In this document: positions 1 to 8,653 of the stretch, one piece after another
Layout: each line of letters begins with the position of its first letter
How positions within the stretch are numbered: the first letter of the stretch is position 1
Assembly (NCBI GenBank): GCA_963643225.1
Contig: CAVIIX010000008.1
Location: 43,905-107,904, forward strand
Source: UBA1258 sp963643225
GTDB lineage: Bacteria > Bacillota > Clostridia > Lachnospirales > Lachnospiraceae
Length of the DNA: 64,000 nt
Direction: 5' to 3'
Translations under genes and position numbers: made by a program
Notes under the pieces: generated by a model
Seen by the model: only the letters and a program-made list of their open reading frames with translations
The model's database searches: none
What the model was told of the DNA's origin: nothing

Positions 1-88
1 TTACGAGGTACTGGGCTTGTAACAAAACACCTCGTAGGGTAGCACCCACTGCCTAAAGGCAGTGGGTTTTCTTGAGCTTTTATAAAAG
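1..88 (+). repeat. Intergenic palindromic element, family 1, copy A
   Basis: A 24-nt perfect hairpin at 44-67 has the arm ACCCACTGCCT, a 2-nt loop and the complementary arm. It is followed by AGCTTTTATAAA. The left part (TTACGAGGTA, then GGCTTG) matches copy C at 18548-18634 read on the opposite strand. The element lies just past the 3' end of the CPBP protease gene. Other copies are at 5225 and 34237. It may continue left of the window. The homology between copies is seen directly; any function is inference. Confidence 0.85.
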
Positions 89-110
89 CCGTGGCTTTAG
101 CCACGGCTTT
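85..110 (-). terminator. Bidirectional intrinsic terminator
   Basis: The perfect stem AAAGCCGTGGC/GCCACGGCTTT has a 4-nt loop. On the minus strand it follows the stop codon of the CPBP protease gene by about 8 nt and runs into TTTTATAAA. On the plus strand it is followed by CTTGTTTTT, so it could also stop transcription entering from the left. Confidence 0.8.
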
Positions 111-117
111 CTTGTTT

Positions 118-1011
118 TTATTCTGCAATGTTTCCTTCGATTACAGGCTCTTTAATTGGCTCATTATTTACTTGCTCAATGTATGCAGGCTCTTTTTTAA
201 GAAGCTTATAGCCAAAGAACAAAGCAACGACTGCAAGTACAAAGCATACTACATAGCTTAACCAGTCAGGCATCATACCGCTTCCAAATAAAAGTGATAC
301 TAAATAGGTGCCGCTGAAATTAAATACAAGGTGACCTATAATTGAAGCCCATAAGGATTTGTATTTTTTATAAACAAGTCCCAATACAAAGCCAAGAAGT
401 GCTGCATAAATACCCTGGATCAAATTCATATGTGCAATACCGAATAGCACAGCCTGGATAATGTTTGCCACCATGAATTTGTCAGTAAAATCAGAAGCCC
501 ACTTTAAGGTGATGCCTCTAAAGACAATTTCTTCAACAATTGGAGCACATACTAAGGTTAAAATTGTTGAAAGCACCGTCATATCGGCAAGGCCTGAGCT
601 TTCAATTAAATTATTGTAGCTTTCTAAAAGCGAAGGAGCAAATTCATTTAAAAGTACCAGGCATTCGGATAATAAAAGTTCAACACCGATAAATAAAACT
701 GCGATTATGCCAACACTCTTTACAGTCATGTGGCCTGTGAAGGTGTTGAATTTTGATTTCATACCCGCAAAATAGATAATCGTAAAAACAATAAAGGAAA
801 CCACTTCAAATATTAATGTAACGGATAATAAAAAGTCTGAGCTCTGAGCAAGTGCCACAAGCTCGGAGATAAGTGATTGAGCATCTGTATTACCGGTTTT
901 TGCTACCATTTCAACTGCTTTTACAAACATTAATGCGTAAGTAACAATAACGTTAATAAGCAAAAACAAAATAGCAGGCAATAAGGTTTTTAAAAATTTT
1001 TTAACCTTCAT
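118..1011 (-). CDS. CPBP family intramembrane glutamic endopeptidase
   Basis: A 297-residue polytopic membrane protein of the CPBP (CAAX protease/bacteriocin-processing, Abi) family. The family hallmarks are present: motif 1 EEIVFRG with Glu160, Glu161 and Arg165; motif 2 FGIAH with His194; motif 3 HLVFN with His227 and Asn231. About seven hydrophobic segments surround them. Family members cleave within or near the membrane in peptide maturation, bacteriocin immunity or stress signalling; the substrate cannot be predicted here. It is the last gene of a minus-strand run after the AI-2E-type permease, 33 bp away, and a strong hairpin terminator follows. The family call is secure, the role unknown. 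Confidence 0.9.
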   Translation of the reverse strand: MKVKKFLKTLLPAILFLLINVIVTYALMFVKAVEMVAKTGNTDAQSLISELVALAQSSDFLLSVTLIFEVVSFIVFTIIYFAGMKSKFNTFTGHMTVKSVGIIAVLFIGVELLLSECLVLLNEFAPSLLESYNNLIESSGLADMTVLSTILTLVCAPIVEEIVFRGITLKWASDFTDKFMVANIIQAVLFGIAHMNLIQGIYAALLGFVLGLVYKKYKSLWASIIGHLVFNFSGTYLVSLLFGSGMMPDWLSYVVCFVLAVVALFFGYKLLKKEPAYIEQVNNEPIKEPVIEGNIAE

Positions 1012-1043
1012 AAATTAAAATCCCCTCTTCCTAAGGTCAAGCC

Positions 1044-2216
1044 TTATTTTTCATCCATTGTATCTGATTTACCAGCCTCAGGCAATCTCCTGAATGCATA
1101 AATACCATCCCATAAAATTCTGATTGAGCAAATTAAACTTGCAAATAAGCCTTCCTCGTACAAAGAAATTATTATCATGGCAATGGGAACCGCAATAACC
1201 ATTCCGAATACTCCGATTGCCTTGTAACCGATAAATAAAAATACAAGTGTAGGAAGTGGTGCCATACCCACGTTGTCGCCTACGTATTTTGGCTGTATAA
1301 GCTGTCTCACCAGCTGACCGATTCCCCAGGTGATAAGCATGCCTGCTGCCAGCAGGTATTCTCCGTTTATAATGTAGATAACACCCCATGGCACCATTAT
1401 AAGACCTGCCCCAAAGAAGGGAAGAAAATCCAAAAATGCAATGCCAAGAGCAATGATAATCGCAAAATCAACTCTGCATAAAGCAAGGCCGATAACCGTA
1501 ATTAAATATACCCAGCATTCTATCTGAAGCTGTGCCTTAAAATAACCGCCGATGGCGTTTTTTAAGCCTCTGCCTGCAGCCTCGACTTTATCATAGACGC
1601 TTACGGGAAGCCATTTTTTAAGACCTTCCTTTAATTCTGCATGGTCTACGGTAAAGAAATATGCAGAAAGCACACACATGATAATTCCTATCAGCGCGTT
1701 TGCCACACTGCCAATGCCTGAAGAAATGCCTGCAACAAGGTTTGAGCCTGCATCGGAAGAGCCAAGAAACGTCACAAAATTCTTTACTGAATTCTCAATA
1801 GATGCGCCGAAATCATTTAAAGAATCTCTCATATCGTCTGGCAGATTTGAAAACGTTTCATTAAAGTTTTCACCAAGTGTATCAAAGGTCTTCTGCCAGG
1901 AATTCCAGTAATCGGGAATTGCTTCCACAAGCCCGATACCCTGATTTATCAAAAATGCAATTATTCCATAGCCTGTTGCTAAAATTATTGCAATCAACAG
2001 CACGATAACTACTGCAGAAGAAGCTTTTTTCTTAAATTTAATTTTTCTTTCGAAGAAATTTGCAATAGGATGGGCAATTGCTGATACAATCCAGCCGATT
2101 ACAAAGGGCAGGAAATATAACAGCACCTTCGGCAAAAGAAAAATGCATAAAAGAATTGCGAGTACATAAATTATAATGTTTACTGAAGCTTTAATATAAA
2201 GTGTAGATTTTTTCAA
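1044..2216 (-). CDS. AI-2E family transporter (PerM/YtvI-type permease)
   Basis: A 390-residue protein with about eight membrane segments and a large soluble loop (roughly residues 85-165) between the first and second helix pairs. This is the layout of the AI-2E/UPF0118 family. The conserved C-terminal stretch is visible as IQPKYVGDNVGMAPLPTLV. Despite the family name, characterised members include Na+/H+ antiporters and efflux proteins, so autoinducer export should not be assumed. It lies 18 bp downstream of engB on the same strand and is probably co-transcribed with lon-engB. Confidence 0.9.
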   Translation of the reverse strand: MKKSTLYIKASVNIIIYVLAILLCIFLLPKVLLYFLPFVIGWIVSAIAHPIANFFERKIKFKKKASSAVVIVLLIAIILATGYGIIAFLINQGIGLVEAIPDYWNSWQKTFDTLGENFNETFSNLPDDMRDSLNDFGASIENSVKNFVTFLGSSDAGSNLVAGISSGIGSVANALIGIIMCVLSAYFFTVDHAELKEGLKKWLPVSVYDKVEAAGRGLKNAIGGYFKAQLQIECWVYLITVIGLALCRVDFAIIIALGIAFLDFLPFFGAGLIMVPWGVIYIINGEYLLAAGMLITWGIGQLVRQLIQPKYVGDNVGMAPLPTLVFLFIGYKAIGVFGMVIAVPIAMIIISLYEEGLFASLICSIRILWDGIYAFRRLPEAGKSDTMDEK

Positions 2217-2234
2217 AATAAATTCCCCTTTTAT

Positions 2235-2855
2235 TTATTTCAAAGATACCGGCTCCTTAACCTCTTCACCGGTTCTAAGAATTTCATCCATAATATTATA
2301 TACTTCCTCTCTTCCCTGTTTATTAAGAGCAGAGAAGGGAATCATGACAGTGCCCTTTTTGCATTTAAGCTTGTCACGAATGATTTTTAAATTTTTCTGT
2401 GTGGCACCCTTACTGATTTTGTCAGCCTTGGTGCATATTATTATAGGGTCATAGCCGTTTGCCGCAATCCAGTCATACATCATTACATCATTACCGGAAG
2501 GCTCGTGACGGATGTCGATAAGCAAAAAAACTGCCTTTAACTGTTTTGAAGTGCGCAGATATTTTTCAATCATCCTGCCCCATTTTTCGCGCACTGACTG
2601 ACTCACCTGGGCATAACCGTAACCGGGAAGGTCCACAAGATACATTTCTTTATTTAAATTATAAAAATTGATTGTCTGGGTTTTCCCAGGGCTTGAACTG
2701 GTACGGGCTAAGGATTTCCTGTTCATTATCGCGTTTATTAAAGAGGATTTTCCTACGTTACTCTTTCCTGCAAAGGCAATTTCCGGAAGAGTGTTTTCCG
2801 GAAGCTTACTTGTAATACCGCACACTGTTTCAAGCTCAGCTGTTTTTATTTTCAT
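2235..2855 (-). CDS. ysxC: Ribosome biogenesis GTPase EngB/YsxC
   Basis: A 206-residue Era/TrmE-like GTPase needed for assembly of the large ribosomal subunit. Motifs: G1 GKSNVGKSS at residues 30-38, switch region RTSSSPGKTQTINF, G3 DLPGYGYA, G4 TKADK, G5 FSAL. Length is normal for the family. The start codon overlaps the lon stop by four bases (ATGA), implying translational coupling. lon-engB is a classic Firmicutes pair. Confidence 0.97.
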   Translation of the reverse strand: MKIKTAELETVCGITSKLPENTLPEIAFAGKSNVGKSSLINAIMNRKSLARTSSSPGKTQTINFYNLNKEMYLVDLPGYGYAQVSQSVREKWGRMIEKYLRTSKQLKAVFLLIDIRHEPSGNDVMMYDWIAANGYDPIIICTKADKISKGATQKNLKIIRDKLKCKKGTVMIPFSALNKQGREEVYNIMDEILRTGEEVKEPVSLK

Positions 2856-5152
2856 ACAAGCGCATGCTCCAATACTTCTGCCATACCGGAAACATAAATT
2901 ATTTCACAGCCTGACTTTATTTCTTCTGATATTTCATCTACATCCGGTTTGTTTTCTTCAGGCACCAAAATTGTCTTAATGCCTGCAGTTTTGGCAGCTA
3001 AAATTTTCTCTTTAAGACCGCCGATTGGAAGTACTCTTCCTCTAATAGTAATTTCACCTGTCATTGCAAGGTTTCTGCTTACGGGAATACCTGTAATTGC
3101 AGAAAGCACAGCAGTTGCCATGGTAATGCCTGCAGAGGGACCGTCCTTTGGAACGGCGCCTTCCGGAATGTGAATATGAATGTCATTTTCTTTAAAAAAT
3201 TCAGGATCGATTTTATATTTTTTAGCTACACTTCTGATATAGCTTAAGCCTGCCACTGCCGATTCCTTCATAACATCACCCATCTGGCCCGTTAATTCAA
3301 TTTCACCCTTACCAGGCATAACATTTACTTCGATAGAAAGGGTGGTGCCTCCGACTGAAGTCCAGGCAAGACCTCTTACAATACCCACCTCATCCTTTTT
3401 ATTTTTGGATTCAACCCTGTATTTTTCTTTACCTAAAAATTCTTCAAGATTTTTAGCACTGACTATAACCTTCTGAGTACCCTTTTCAAGAATTTCTCTG
3501 GCTGCCTTTCTGCAGATTTCATCGATTTTTCTTTCTAATTCTCTTACGCCCGCTTCCTTTGTATAGCTTTCGATAATTTTCTTAATGGCTCCATCGTTAA
3601 TGCTTATCTGTTTATATTTTAAGCCGTTCTTCTCATACTCTTTTTTAAGTAAATATTCTTTGGCGATATGGAATTTTTCGTTTGCCGTATAAGAAGACAC
3701 CTCGATGATTTCCATACGGTCGTATAAGGGTCTTGGAATATCGCTTGCACAATTGGCGGTTGCGATAAACAAAACCTCTGATAAATCAACAGGAATGCCC
3801 ACATAGTGGTCCTTAAAGCGGGAATTCTGTTCTGAATCAAGCACTTCCAATAACGCTGAGGATGTGTCACCCTTAAAATCACTTGAGGATTTATCGATTT
3901 CATCAAGCAAAATAAGAGGATTTTTAACTCCTGCCTGCTTTAAGCCTGCAACAATGTTACCGGGCATTGCCCCTACATAGGTACGTCTGTGGCCTCGGAT
4001 TTCGGCTTCATCCTTCACACCCCCCAGGCATATGCGCACATATTTTTTATTAAGGGCATCCGCAATGCTTTTTGCAATGGAAGTTTTTCCGGTGCCAGGA
4101 GGCCCCACAAGGCATATAATTGGACTTTCACCTTTTGAATTAAGTGACCTGACGGCTAAAAATTCAAGGACTCTTTCCTTTACCTTTTCAAGGCCGTAAT
4201 GGTCTCTTTCAAGAATTTCTCTTGCATGGGCAAGGTCTGAATTATCTTCGCTCATTTTATCCCATGGAAGTTCCAAAAGTGTCTCTATATAGCCTCTTGA
4301 CACACTTGCTTCAGCGCTTGAAGTTCCAAGAGATGAAAGACGTTTTATTTCCTTCTTTATTTTTTCTTTCACTTCAGCCGGTGCCTCAAGCTTCTCAAGC
4401 TCAGTTAAAAATTCTTCTTCCTCGCTTGCTGCGTCGTCACCAAGTTCCTTCTTAATGGCACTTAACTGTTCTCTTAAATAATATTCCCGCTGATTTTTTG
4501 AAACGTTTTCACTGGTACGTTTCTTTAAATCTGCCTGAATTTTCAGTACCTCTATTTCATCCCCGATAATTTTTATTAAATGCTCATATCTTTCTTTTAT
4601 ATCAAGCGTCTGTAATAAGGAATTTTTTATTTCAAACGGAAGGGGCATATTTCCTGCTATTTCATCACACAGTTCTCCCACCTTTACAGTGTCGGTAAAA
4701 TGTCTTGAAACCGCACGGCTTACCTTTTGATTATGCATACAGTAATTCATGTAGCCTTCCCGAAGGTTTCTAAGCATTGCTTCATTTTCAAAGCGTTCGA
4801 AATTTTCTTCAGCCTCGTTTATTTCAGTAGCCAAAACCTCTGTTAAGGCCTTATTTGCAAAATTTACAAGTCTTCCTCTGCCCATACCTTCCAGCATCAG
4901 TTGAATTGAATGGTCCGGAAGCTTGTTTATCTGTCTTATATGTGTAATTATGCCGATTTCGTAAAGAGCCTCAAGGCACATCTTTGTTTCAGGCTTTATC
5001 TGACCTGCTACAAACACAAGCTGGTCGTTACGCATGGCTTCCTCGCAGGCTCTTGCAACCGACGGCTTTATAATTGAAAAATTCACCATCATGCCCGGCA
5101 TCACCACCACGTCTCTTACCACAATCACAGGCATTTTTTTATTTTCTTCCAT
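2852..5152 (-). CDS. lon: ATP-dependent protease Lon (LonA type)
   Basis: A 766-residue cytosolic AAA+ protease that degrades misfolded and short-lived regulatory proteins. The N-terminal substrate-binding domain covers about residues 1-200 and a coiled coil about 200-280. The AAA+ module has Walker A GPPGTGKTS at about 350 and Walker B LILLDEIDK. The C-terminal protease domain has the catalytic Ser-Lys dyad: Ser673 in PKDGPSAG and Lys716 in GGLKEK. The initiator ATG follows GAGGTGAGGAT. The upstream gap to clpX holds a palindromic element; no CIRCE or CtsR box was seen there, so heat-shock control is not evident from sequence. Confidence 0.97.
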   Translation of the reverse strand: MEENKKMPVIVVRDVVVMPGMMVNFSIIKPSVARACEEAMRNDQLVFVAGQIKPETKMCLEALYEIGIITHIRQINKLPDHSIQLMLEGMGRGRLVNFANKALTEVLATEINEAEENFERFENEAMLRNLREGYMNYCMHNQKVSRAVSRHFTDTVKVGELCDEIAGNMPLPFEIKNSLLQTLDIKERYEHLIKIIGDEIEVLKIQADLKKRTSENVSKNQREYYLREQLSAIKKELGDDAASEEEEFLTELEKLEAPAEVKEKIKKEIKRLSSLGTSSAEASVSRGYIETLLELPWDKMSEDNSDLAHAREILERDHYGLEKVKERVLEFLAVRSLNSKGESPIICLVGPPGTGKTSIAKSIADALNKKYVRICLGGVKDEAEIRGHRRTYVGAMPGNIVAGLKQAGVKNPLILLDEIDKSSSDFKGDTSSALLEVLDSEQNSRFKDHYVGIPVDLSEVLFIATANCASDIPRPLYDRMEIIEVSSYTANEKFHIAKEYLLKKEYEKNGLKYKQISINDGAIKKIIESYTKEAGVRELERKIDEICRKAAREILEKGTQKVIVSAKNLEEFLGKEKYRVESKNKKDEVGIVRGLAWTSVGGTTLSIEVNVMPGKGEIELTGQMGDVMKESAVAGLSYIRSVAKKYKIDPEFFKENDIHIHIPEGAVPKDGPSAGITMATAVLSAITGIPVSRNLAMTGEITIRGRVLPIGGLKEKILAAKTAGIKTILVPEENKPDVDEISEEIKSGCEIIYVSGMAEVLEHALV

Positions 5153-5224
5153 ATCCTCACCTCACTAATAAGATGATACCCTATTTTCATTAAAAAAAGT
5201 ATAATATTTTCCTTAAATCGCATT

Positions 5225-5279
5225 GCTTAAGAACACCCACCGCATAAAAGCAGTGGGTGTTCTTAAGCTTTTATAAAAA
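5225..5279 (+). repeat. Intergenic palindromic element, family 1, copy B
   Basis: A long near-perfect hairpin. The outer arms GCTTAAGAACACCCAC and GTGGGTGTTCTTAAGC enclose a short loop, and TTTTATAAAA follows. It matches the core of copies A, C and D. It sits immediately 3' of the clpX stop and 5' of lon on the minus strand, so it may end clpX transcripts or stabilise their 3' end. Confidence 0.85.
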
Positions 5280-5315
5280 GAGCATATCAGATTCCGATAT
5301 GCTCCATAGCCTGTC

Positions 5316-6575
5316 TTATTTTTTAGCTTTGCTTTTGTGCTGTACAATGGGCTTTGCGTTGCCGGTGATGCATTCCTTTGTAACAACACATTTTTTAATT
5401 GAAGGATCTGAAGGAATGTCGTACATAACGTCCATCATGACATCTTCCATAATAGAACGTAAGCCTCTTGCACCGGTCCTTCTCTCCATTGCCTTATTGG
5501 CAATTTCCAAGATGGCATCCTCTTCAAATTCAAGCTCTACGTTGTCCATTTTGAAAAGCTTTTTGTACTGCCTGATAAGTGCATTCTTAGGCTCCTTTAA
5601 AATTCTTACCATTGCCTCTGTATCAAGTCCGTCCAAAGAAACATTGATAGGCACACGGCCTACAAATTCAGGAATAAGACCGAATTTGATTAAATCCTGA
5701 GGAGTAACCTCTTTAAAGATTTCTCCTACTTCTCTTGTGGACTTTTTGGCAACGGGTGAATTAAAGCCAATAGAGCTCTTATCAAGTCGCGCTTCAACAA
5801 TCTTTTCAAGACCATCGAAGGCTCCGCCACAGATAAATAAAATGTTGGTGGTATCTATGGGAATAAGCTCCTGGTGTGGATGCTTACGGCCACCCTGAGG
5901 GGGCACATTTGCTTCCGTACCTTCAATAATTTTTAAAAGCGCCTGCTGCACGCCTTCACCTGATACATCACGGGTGATGGATACGTTTTCGCTCTTTTTT
6001 GTAATTTTATCAATTTCGTCGATGTAGATGATGCCGTGGGAGGCTCTTTCCACATCGTAATCGGCAGCCTGAATCAGCTTTAAAAGAATATTTTCAACGT
6101 CTTCACCTACGTAGCCGGCTTCCGTCAAGGTTGTGGCATCGGCAATAGCGAAGGGCACATTAATAATCTTTGCAAGGCTCTGGGCAAGATAGGTCTTGCC
6201 TGAACCAGTGGGACCTATCATAATGATGTTTGATTTCTGAAGCTCAACCTCATCATCCTTGTCCCTGCCTGAAAGTATTCTCTTATAGTGGTTGTAAACG
6301 GCAACCGACAAAACCTTTTTAGCACTCTCCTGTCCGATAACGTAATCGTCCAGAAAGCTTTTTATTTCGGCAGGCTTTAAAAGCTTGATATCATCATATG
6401 CGTCGCCTTTAATCCTGTTCTCTTCCAGCTCCTCTTCGATAATATCCATGCATATGTCTACACATTCGTCACAGATATACACGTCGTTGGGACCGGCAAT
6501 AAGCTTTTGCACCATGTCCTGTGTCTTTCCGCAGAAAGAACAGCACTTGGGACCATTATTGGATATTCTCGCCAT
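5316..6575 (-). CDS. clpX: ATP-dependent Clp protease ATPase subunit ClpX
   Basis: A 419-residue hexameric AAA+ unfoldase that recognises tagged proteins and feeds them into ClpP. The N-terminal zinc-binding domain shows CSFCGK and CDECVDIC. The AAA+ core has Walker A GPTGSGKT, pore loop GYVGEDVEN, Walker B IIYIDEIDK and the ClpP-docking IGF-type loop in the sequence SSIGFNS. The gene lies 23 bp after clpP on the same strand, in the standard tig-clpP-clpX order. Full length with all key motifs. Confidence 0.98.
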   Translation of the reverse strand: MARISNNGPKCCSFCGKTQDMVQKLIAGPNDVYICDECVDICMDIIEEELEENRIKGDAYDDIKLLKPAEIKSFLDDYVIGQESAKKVLSVAVYNHYKRILSGRDKDDEVELQKSNIIMIGPTGSGKTYLAQSLAKIINVPFAIADATTLTEAGYVGEDVENILLKLIQAADYDVERASHGIIYIDEIDKITKKSENVSITRDVSGEGVQQALLKIIEGTEANVPPQGGRKHPHQELIPIDTTNILFICGGAFDGLEKIVEARLDKSSIGFNSPVAKKSTREVGEIFKEVTPQDLIKFGLIPEFVGRVPINVSLDGLDTEAMVRILKEPKNALIRQYKKLFKMDNVELEFEEDAILEIANKAMERRTGARGLRSIMEDVMMDVMYDIPSDPSIKKCVVTKECITGNAKPIVQHKSKAKK

Positions 6576-6598
6576 CCTGGTGTTCTCCCAAAATATGA

Positions 6599-7183
6599 TT
6601 AGTTGTGGCTCTTAATAACCTCATCAATAAGACCGTAAGCCTTAGCCTCATTCGCTGTCTTCCAGTTATCACGCTCAGTATCGGCGCATACCTCTTCGTA
6701 TGGCTTTCCTGTATTTTCAGAAAGGATTCTGTTTAATTTTTCCTTGGTCTGTAAAATATGCTTTGCCGCAATTTCGATTTCAGTTGCCTGGCCCTGAGCA
6801 CCGCCTAAGGGCTGATGAATCATGATTTCGGCATTGGGAAGAGCATATCTTTTTCCCTTTGCACCGCCCGCAAGAAGAAAAGCTCCCATGGAAGCTGCCA
6901 TGCCGATGCAGGTGGTAGATACATCACACTTTACAAACTGCATTGTGTCATAAATTGCCATGCCGGCTGTAACTGAACCGCCTGGGGAATTGATGTATAA
7001 ATGAATATCCTTTTCAGGATCTTCTGCTTCAAGGAAAAGTAACTGAGCCACTACAAGGCTTGCGGTTACATCATTTACCTCTTCACCTAAAAATATAATT
7101 CTTTCTTTTAATAATCTTGAGTAGATATCGTAGGAGCGTTCACCTCTGCTGGTCTGCTCAATGACATAAGGTACTAAACTCAT
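6599..7183 (-). CDS. clpP: ATP-dependent Clp protease proteolytic subunit ClpP
   Basis: A 194-residue serine peptidase that forms the double heptameric barrel partnering ClpX. The catalytic triad is complete: Ser98 in GMAASMGA, His123 in MIHQPLGG, Asp172 in TERDNW. The oxyanion region NSPGGSVTAG is intact. The start is preceded by AAGGGAG at good spacing. It lies 41 bp downstream of tig and 23 bp upstream of clpX, so the three genes are likely one transcript from the promoter at 8555-8583. Confidence 0.98.
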   Translation of the reverse strand: MSLVPYVIEQTSRGERSYDIYSRLLKERIIFLGEEVNDVTASLVVAQLLFLEAEDPEKDIHLYINSPGGSVTAGMAIYDTMQFVKCDVSTTCIGMAASMGAFLLAGGAKGKRYALPNAEIMIHQPLGGAQGQATEIEIAAKHILQTKEKLNRILSENTGKPYEEVCADTERDNWKTANEAKAYGLIDEVIKSHN

Positions 7184-7224
7184 AGAATACTCCCTTCTGC
7201 CTTTAAGGCCTTTCCGATTTATTC

Positions 7225-8508
7225 TTAAGCTTCTTTTGCATTCTCCACTACAAATTCAACAGCCTTCTTTATAGCTAAATCTTCCATAATCTGCTTCTTT
7301 GCGTTGTCGTCCAGCATTTCCTTGATCTTATCAAGCTCCATATGGTAATTTTCGGCCATGCGTTCAAGTTCCTTATTAAAGTCTTCTTCTGAAGCTTCAA
7401 TGTTTTCAGCCTTTACAACACCTTCAAGTACAAGTCTTGATTCAATACGCTTCTTGGCATTGGGCTCAACCTGTTCCATAAGCTTTTCAGCTGTAAGACC
7501 GGTGAACTGGAAATACTGTTCCATGGAAAGTCCACTCTGCTTAATATTCTGAGCAAAGTCCTGAATCATCTGGCGCTTCTGGGTGTCAAGCATTGCAGCG
7601 GGAATTTCGATTTTAGAAGCCTCTATGATAGCTTCGATGACTTCATCTTCCTTCTTGTTCTTGGCATCTTCAGCCTTCTTCTCTTCTAAGTTCTTAACGG
7701 TAGCAGCCTTGTATTCATCAAATGTATCGTATTCTGATACTTCGCTTGCAAATTCATCATCAAGCTCTGGAAGCTCCTTTTCCTTAACTTCCTTAACTGT
7801 GCACTTAAATACTGCTTCCTTGCCCTTTAAGTCATCTGCGTGATAATCCTCAGGGAAGGTAACCTTTACTTCTACTTCCTTGCCGATTTCAGCACCGATT
7901 AACTGCTCTTCAAAGCCGGGAATGAAAGCCCCTGAACCAATTGTAAGAGGGTAGTTTTCACCCTTGCCGCCTTCAAAAGCAGCACCGTCAACAAAGCCTT
8001 CAAAATCGATAACTGTTTCGTCTTTATCCTTAACAGGTCTCTCAACGGAAATGCTTCTTGCAGAATTTTCTCTTTCTTTTTCGATAACAGCCATAACTTC
8101 ATCGTCTGTAACAGCTGTATCAGCCTTTGCTACCTTAACGCCCTTGTATTTACCAAGCTTGATTTCTGGCTTCAGGGCAACTGTAGCAGTGAAGATGAAG
8201 GGCTTGCCTGCTTCGATCTGTACTACATCGATTTCCGGAGAAGAAACAATTTCTTCACCACATTCATCATATGCCTTGCTGTATGCATCGGGAATAAGTT
8301 CATTGGCAGCATCTTCATAGAATACTTCCTTGCCGTACATCTTTTCAATCATCTGACGGGGAACTTTACCCTTTCTGAAACCGGGAACGCTGATCTTATT
8401 TTTGTTCTTATGATAAGCCTTCTCGATTGCCTTCTCTAATTCAGAAGCATCGACTTCAATTGTAAGTTTAGCCATGCTGTTTTCTAACTTTTCTACAGTA
8501 ACGCTCAT
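7225..8508 (-). CDS. tig: Trigger factor (ribosome-associated chaperone, peptidyl-prolyl isomerase)
   Basis: A 427-residue trigger factor. The N-terminal ribosome-binding domain contains the signature PGFRKGKVPRQMI at about residues 43-55. The FKBP-type prolyl isomerase domain spans about 150-240 (DFEGFVDGAAFEGG, PGFEEQLIG). A long helical C-terminal chaperone domain follows. It binds near the ribosomal exit tunnel and shields nascent chains. ATG follows AGGAGG at good spacing. It is the first gene of the tig-clpP-clpX operon, with a consensus promoter directly upstream. Confidence 0.98.
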   Translation of the reverse strand: MSVTVEKLENSMAKLTIEVDASELEKAIEKAYHKNKNKISVPGFRKGKVPRQMIEKMYGKEVFYEDAANELIPDAYSKAYDECGEEIVSSPEIDVVQIEAGKPFIFTATVALKPEIKLGKYKGVKVAKADTAVTDDEVMAVIEKERENSARSISVERPVKDKDETVIDFEGFVDGAAFEGGKGENYPLTIGSGAFIPGFEEQLIGAEIGKEVEVKVTFPEDYHADDLKGKEAVFKCTVKEVKEKELPELDDEFASEVSEYDTFDEYKAATVKNLEEKKAEDAKNKKEDEVIEAIIEASKIEIPAAMLDTQKRQMIQDFAQNIKQSGLSMEQYFQFTGLTAEKLMEQVEPNAKKRIESRLVLEGVVKAENIEASEEDFNKELERMAENYHMELDKIKEMLDDNAKKQIMEDLAIKKAVEFVVENAKEA

Positions 8509-8554
8509 TTATTTAAACCTCCTTGATGGCATAATCAGCCGTAATCATCAAGAC

Positions 8555-8583
8555 ATTATATCACGCACCTTCAGGCTTATCAA
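8555..8583 (-). promoter_or_regulatory. Sigma-A promoter for tig-clpP-clpX
   Basis: On the minus strand TTGATA (8583-8578) and TATAAT (8560-8555) are separated by 17 bp. The resulting leader of about 45 nt includes an inverted repeat (CTTGATG/CATCAAG, about 8523-8552) that could fold near the 5' end. The -35 box directly abuts the T-tract of the terminator of the preceding sugar ABC operon. Confidence 0.85.
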
Positions 8584-8622
8584 GAAAAAAAATGGGGAGC
8601 CCGGGAAAATCCCGGACCCCCC
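8584..8622 (-). terminator. Intrinsic terminator of the sugar ABC importer operon
   Basis: On the minus strand a GC-rich hairpin (CCGGGA/TCCCGG core with flanking G/C pairs, about 8594-8622) is followed by a run of eight T. It lies about 30 nt after the permease stop codon. Confidence 0.9.
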
Positions 8623-8653
8623 TATAGCGAGAAGAAAAAGTCATCCGATTTAA

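Noticed and set aside
1044..2216. Quorum-sensing export through the AI-2E-family protein
   Set aside because: The family name is historical; no luxS or lsr genes are near and many members transport ions.
7358..8320. Long serine-rich frames on the plus strand across trigger factor
   Set aside because: Mirror frames of the real gene, without ribosome sites or independent domain signatures.
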